Source: a virus. From it: DNA of 20,886 bases. The DNA lies in the IMG/VR virus record IMGVR_UViG_3300036715_000146, positions 1 through 20,886 of that record; one strand, given 5' to 3'. Positions 20,556 through 20,886 of this stretch are shown here, in pieces (the first letter of the stretch is position 1; every line of letters starts with the position of its first letter). The notes under the pieces are model-generated. The model did not search any database. It was given only the letters and a program-made list of their open reading frames with translations, and was not told the DNA's origin. The position numbers and the translations under genes are program-made.

Positions 20556-20886
20556 TTATACTCCTAAGTAACGGGTAATAAAGTTACCCTTATTTTCTTT
20601 AGCGTCCATTGCTGTTTTAGCAGATTGCACGCCCTTGCCAGCCAAGTAAGCCTCGAGGAAGTGAATTTGGTTTGCGGTTTTTGGTGCGGATACACCTAAC
20701 TTGCCAAGGCCGTATTTTGCCATTTTATCCAAGTCCATATCAGCACTATCAAACGCGCCAATGTGAGCGGATAAGCTGGAGTACAGTTTGGATTTAGCTG
20801 CAATGCGTGACTCTACTGATTTCACAATCATTTCAGCGTCCATTGCTTCGGCTTTTTCTTCCTTATCATCTTCTTTGGCTTCTTCG
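20556..20886 (-). CDS. DUF2213-type head protein, 3' end only
   Basis: Only the C-terminal part is in the window. The frame is open to the edge at 20886 and reads through an acidic linker rich in Glu, Lys, Asp and Ala before an internal Met at 20843, which is therefore not the real start. The last 95 residues are helical, with Ser-Arg-Ile-Ala-Ala-Lys-Ser-Lys-Leu-Tyr and later Ala-Lys-Tyr-Gly-Leu-Gly-Lys-Leu-Gly-Val, matching the C-terminus of DUF2213 proteins. These precede the cement and capsid genes in related phages and are thought to act as head maturation protease and/or scaffold. The acidic linker fits a scaffold role. Confidence 0.7.
   Translation of the reverse strand, partial: EEAKEDDKEEKAEAMDAEMIVKSVESRIAAKSKLYSSLSAHIGAFDSADMDLDKMAKYGLGKLGVSAPKTANQIHFLEAYLAGKGVQSAKTAMDAKENKGNFITRYLGV

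Overview
This window is the late structural and lysis region of a contractile-tailed (myovirus-type) phage or prophage that infects a Gram-negative bacterium. The Gram-negative host is inferred from a lipobox lipoprotein in the lysis cassette, a transglycosylase in the tape measure and a GH73-type endolysin. The gene set (DUF2213, cement protein, DUF2184 capsid, DUF4054, gp12-like neck protein, DUF3383 sheath, DUF3277 tube, Pam3-type plug, gp138-type spike) matches myophages with compact Pam3-like baseplates. Family assignments come from recognising residue patterns by eye; no search was run. The host genus cannot be told from the sequence.

Almost everything is one tightly packed operon on the minus strand, transcribed from right to left, with stops and starts often overlapping as ATGA or TAATG. 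From the right: the head module (20886-18183) with a DUF2213 protein cut by the window edge, cement protein, major capsid protein and a small conserved protein; the neck module (18180-16375); the tail module (16304-12152) with sheath, tube, a tail assembly chaperone plus a second chaperone reading frame in the -1 frame with no ATG at its 5' end, and a short tape measure carrying a lytic transglycosylase domain; the baseplate (12150-7269) with adaptor-like protein, plug, hub, spike, gp25-like wedge, J and DUF2612 proteins; then the fibre and adsorption region (7268-2583) with a modular fibre, a DUF4376-like protein, two small proteins, a LamG-like protein and a clan-A glycoside hydrolase; and finally lysis (2586-477) with endolysin, an HNH-like protein, a holin candidate, a lipoprotein, an Ala-rich protein and DUF1353.

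At the far left two plus-strand reading frames converge on the late operon. One encodes a DUF551-like small protein whose 3' end overlaps that of the DUF1353 gene. There is no stretch longer than 300 bases without a gene. The largest gaps are 101 bases between the capsid gene and the next gene, which holds an 11-bp hairpin, and 70 bases before the sheath gene.

The most unusual features are: (1) a related beta-rich domain inserted into both the capsid cement protein and baseplate protein J, and a different beta-rich insert placed just after the catalytic Asn-Glu motif of the glycoside hydrolase; (2) the chaperone frameshift arrangement, whose only visible slip point is a short run of four T; (3) a LamG-like protein and a glycosidase side by side between fibre and endolysin, which look like a host-glycan-targeting module.
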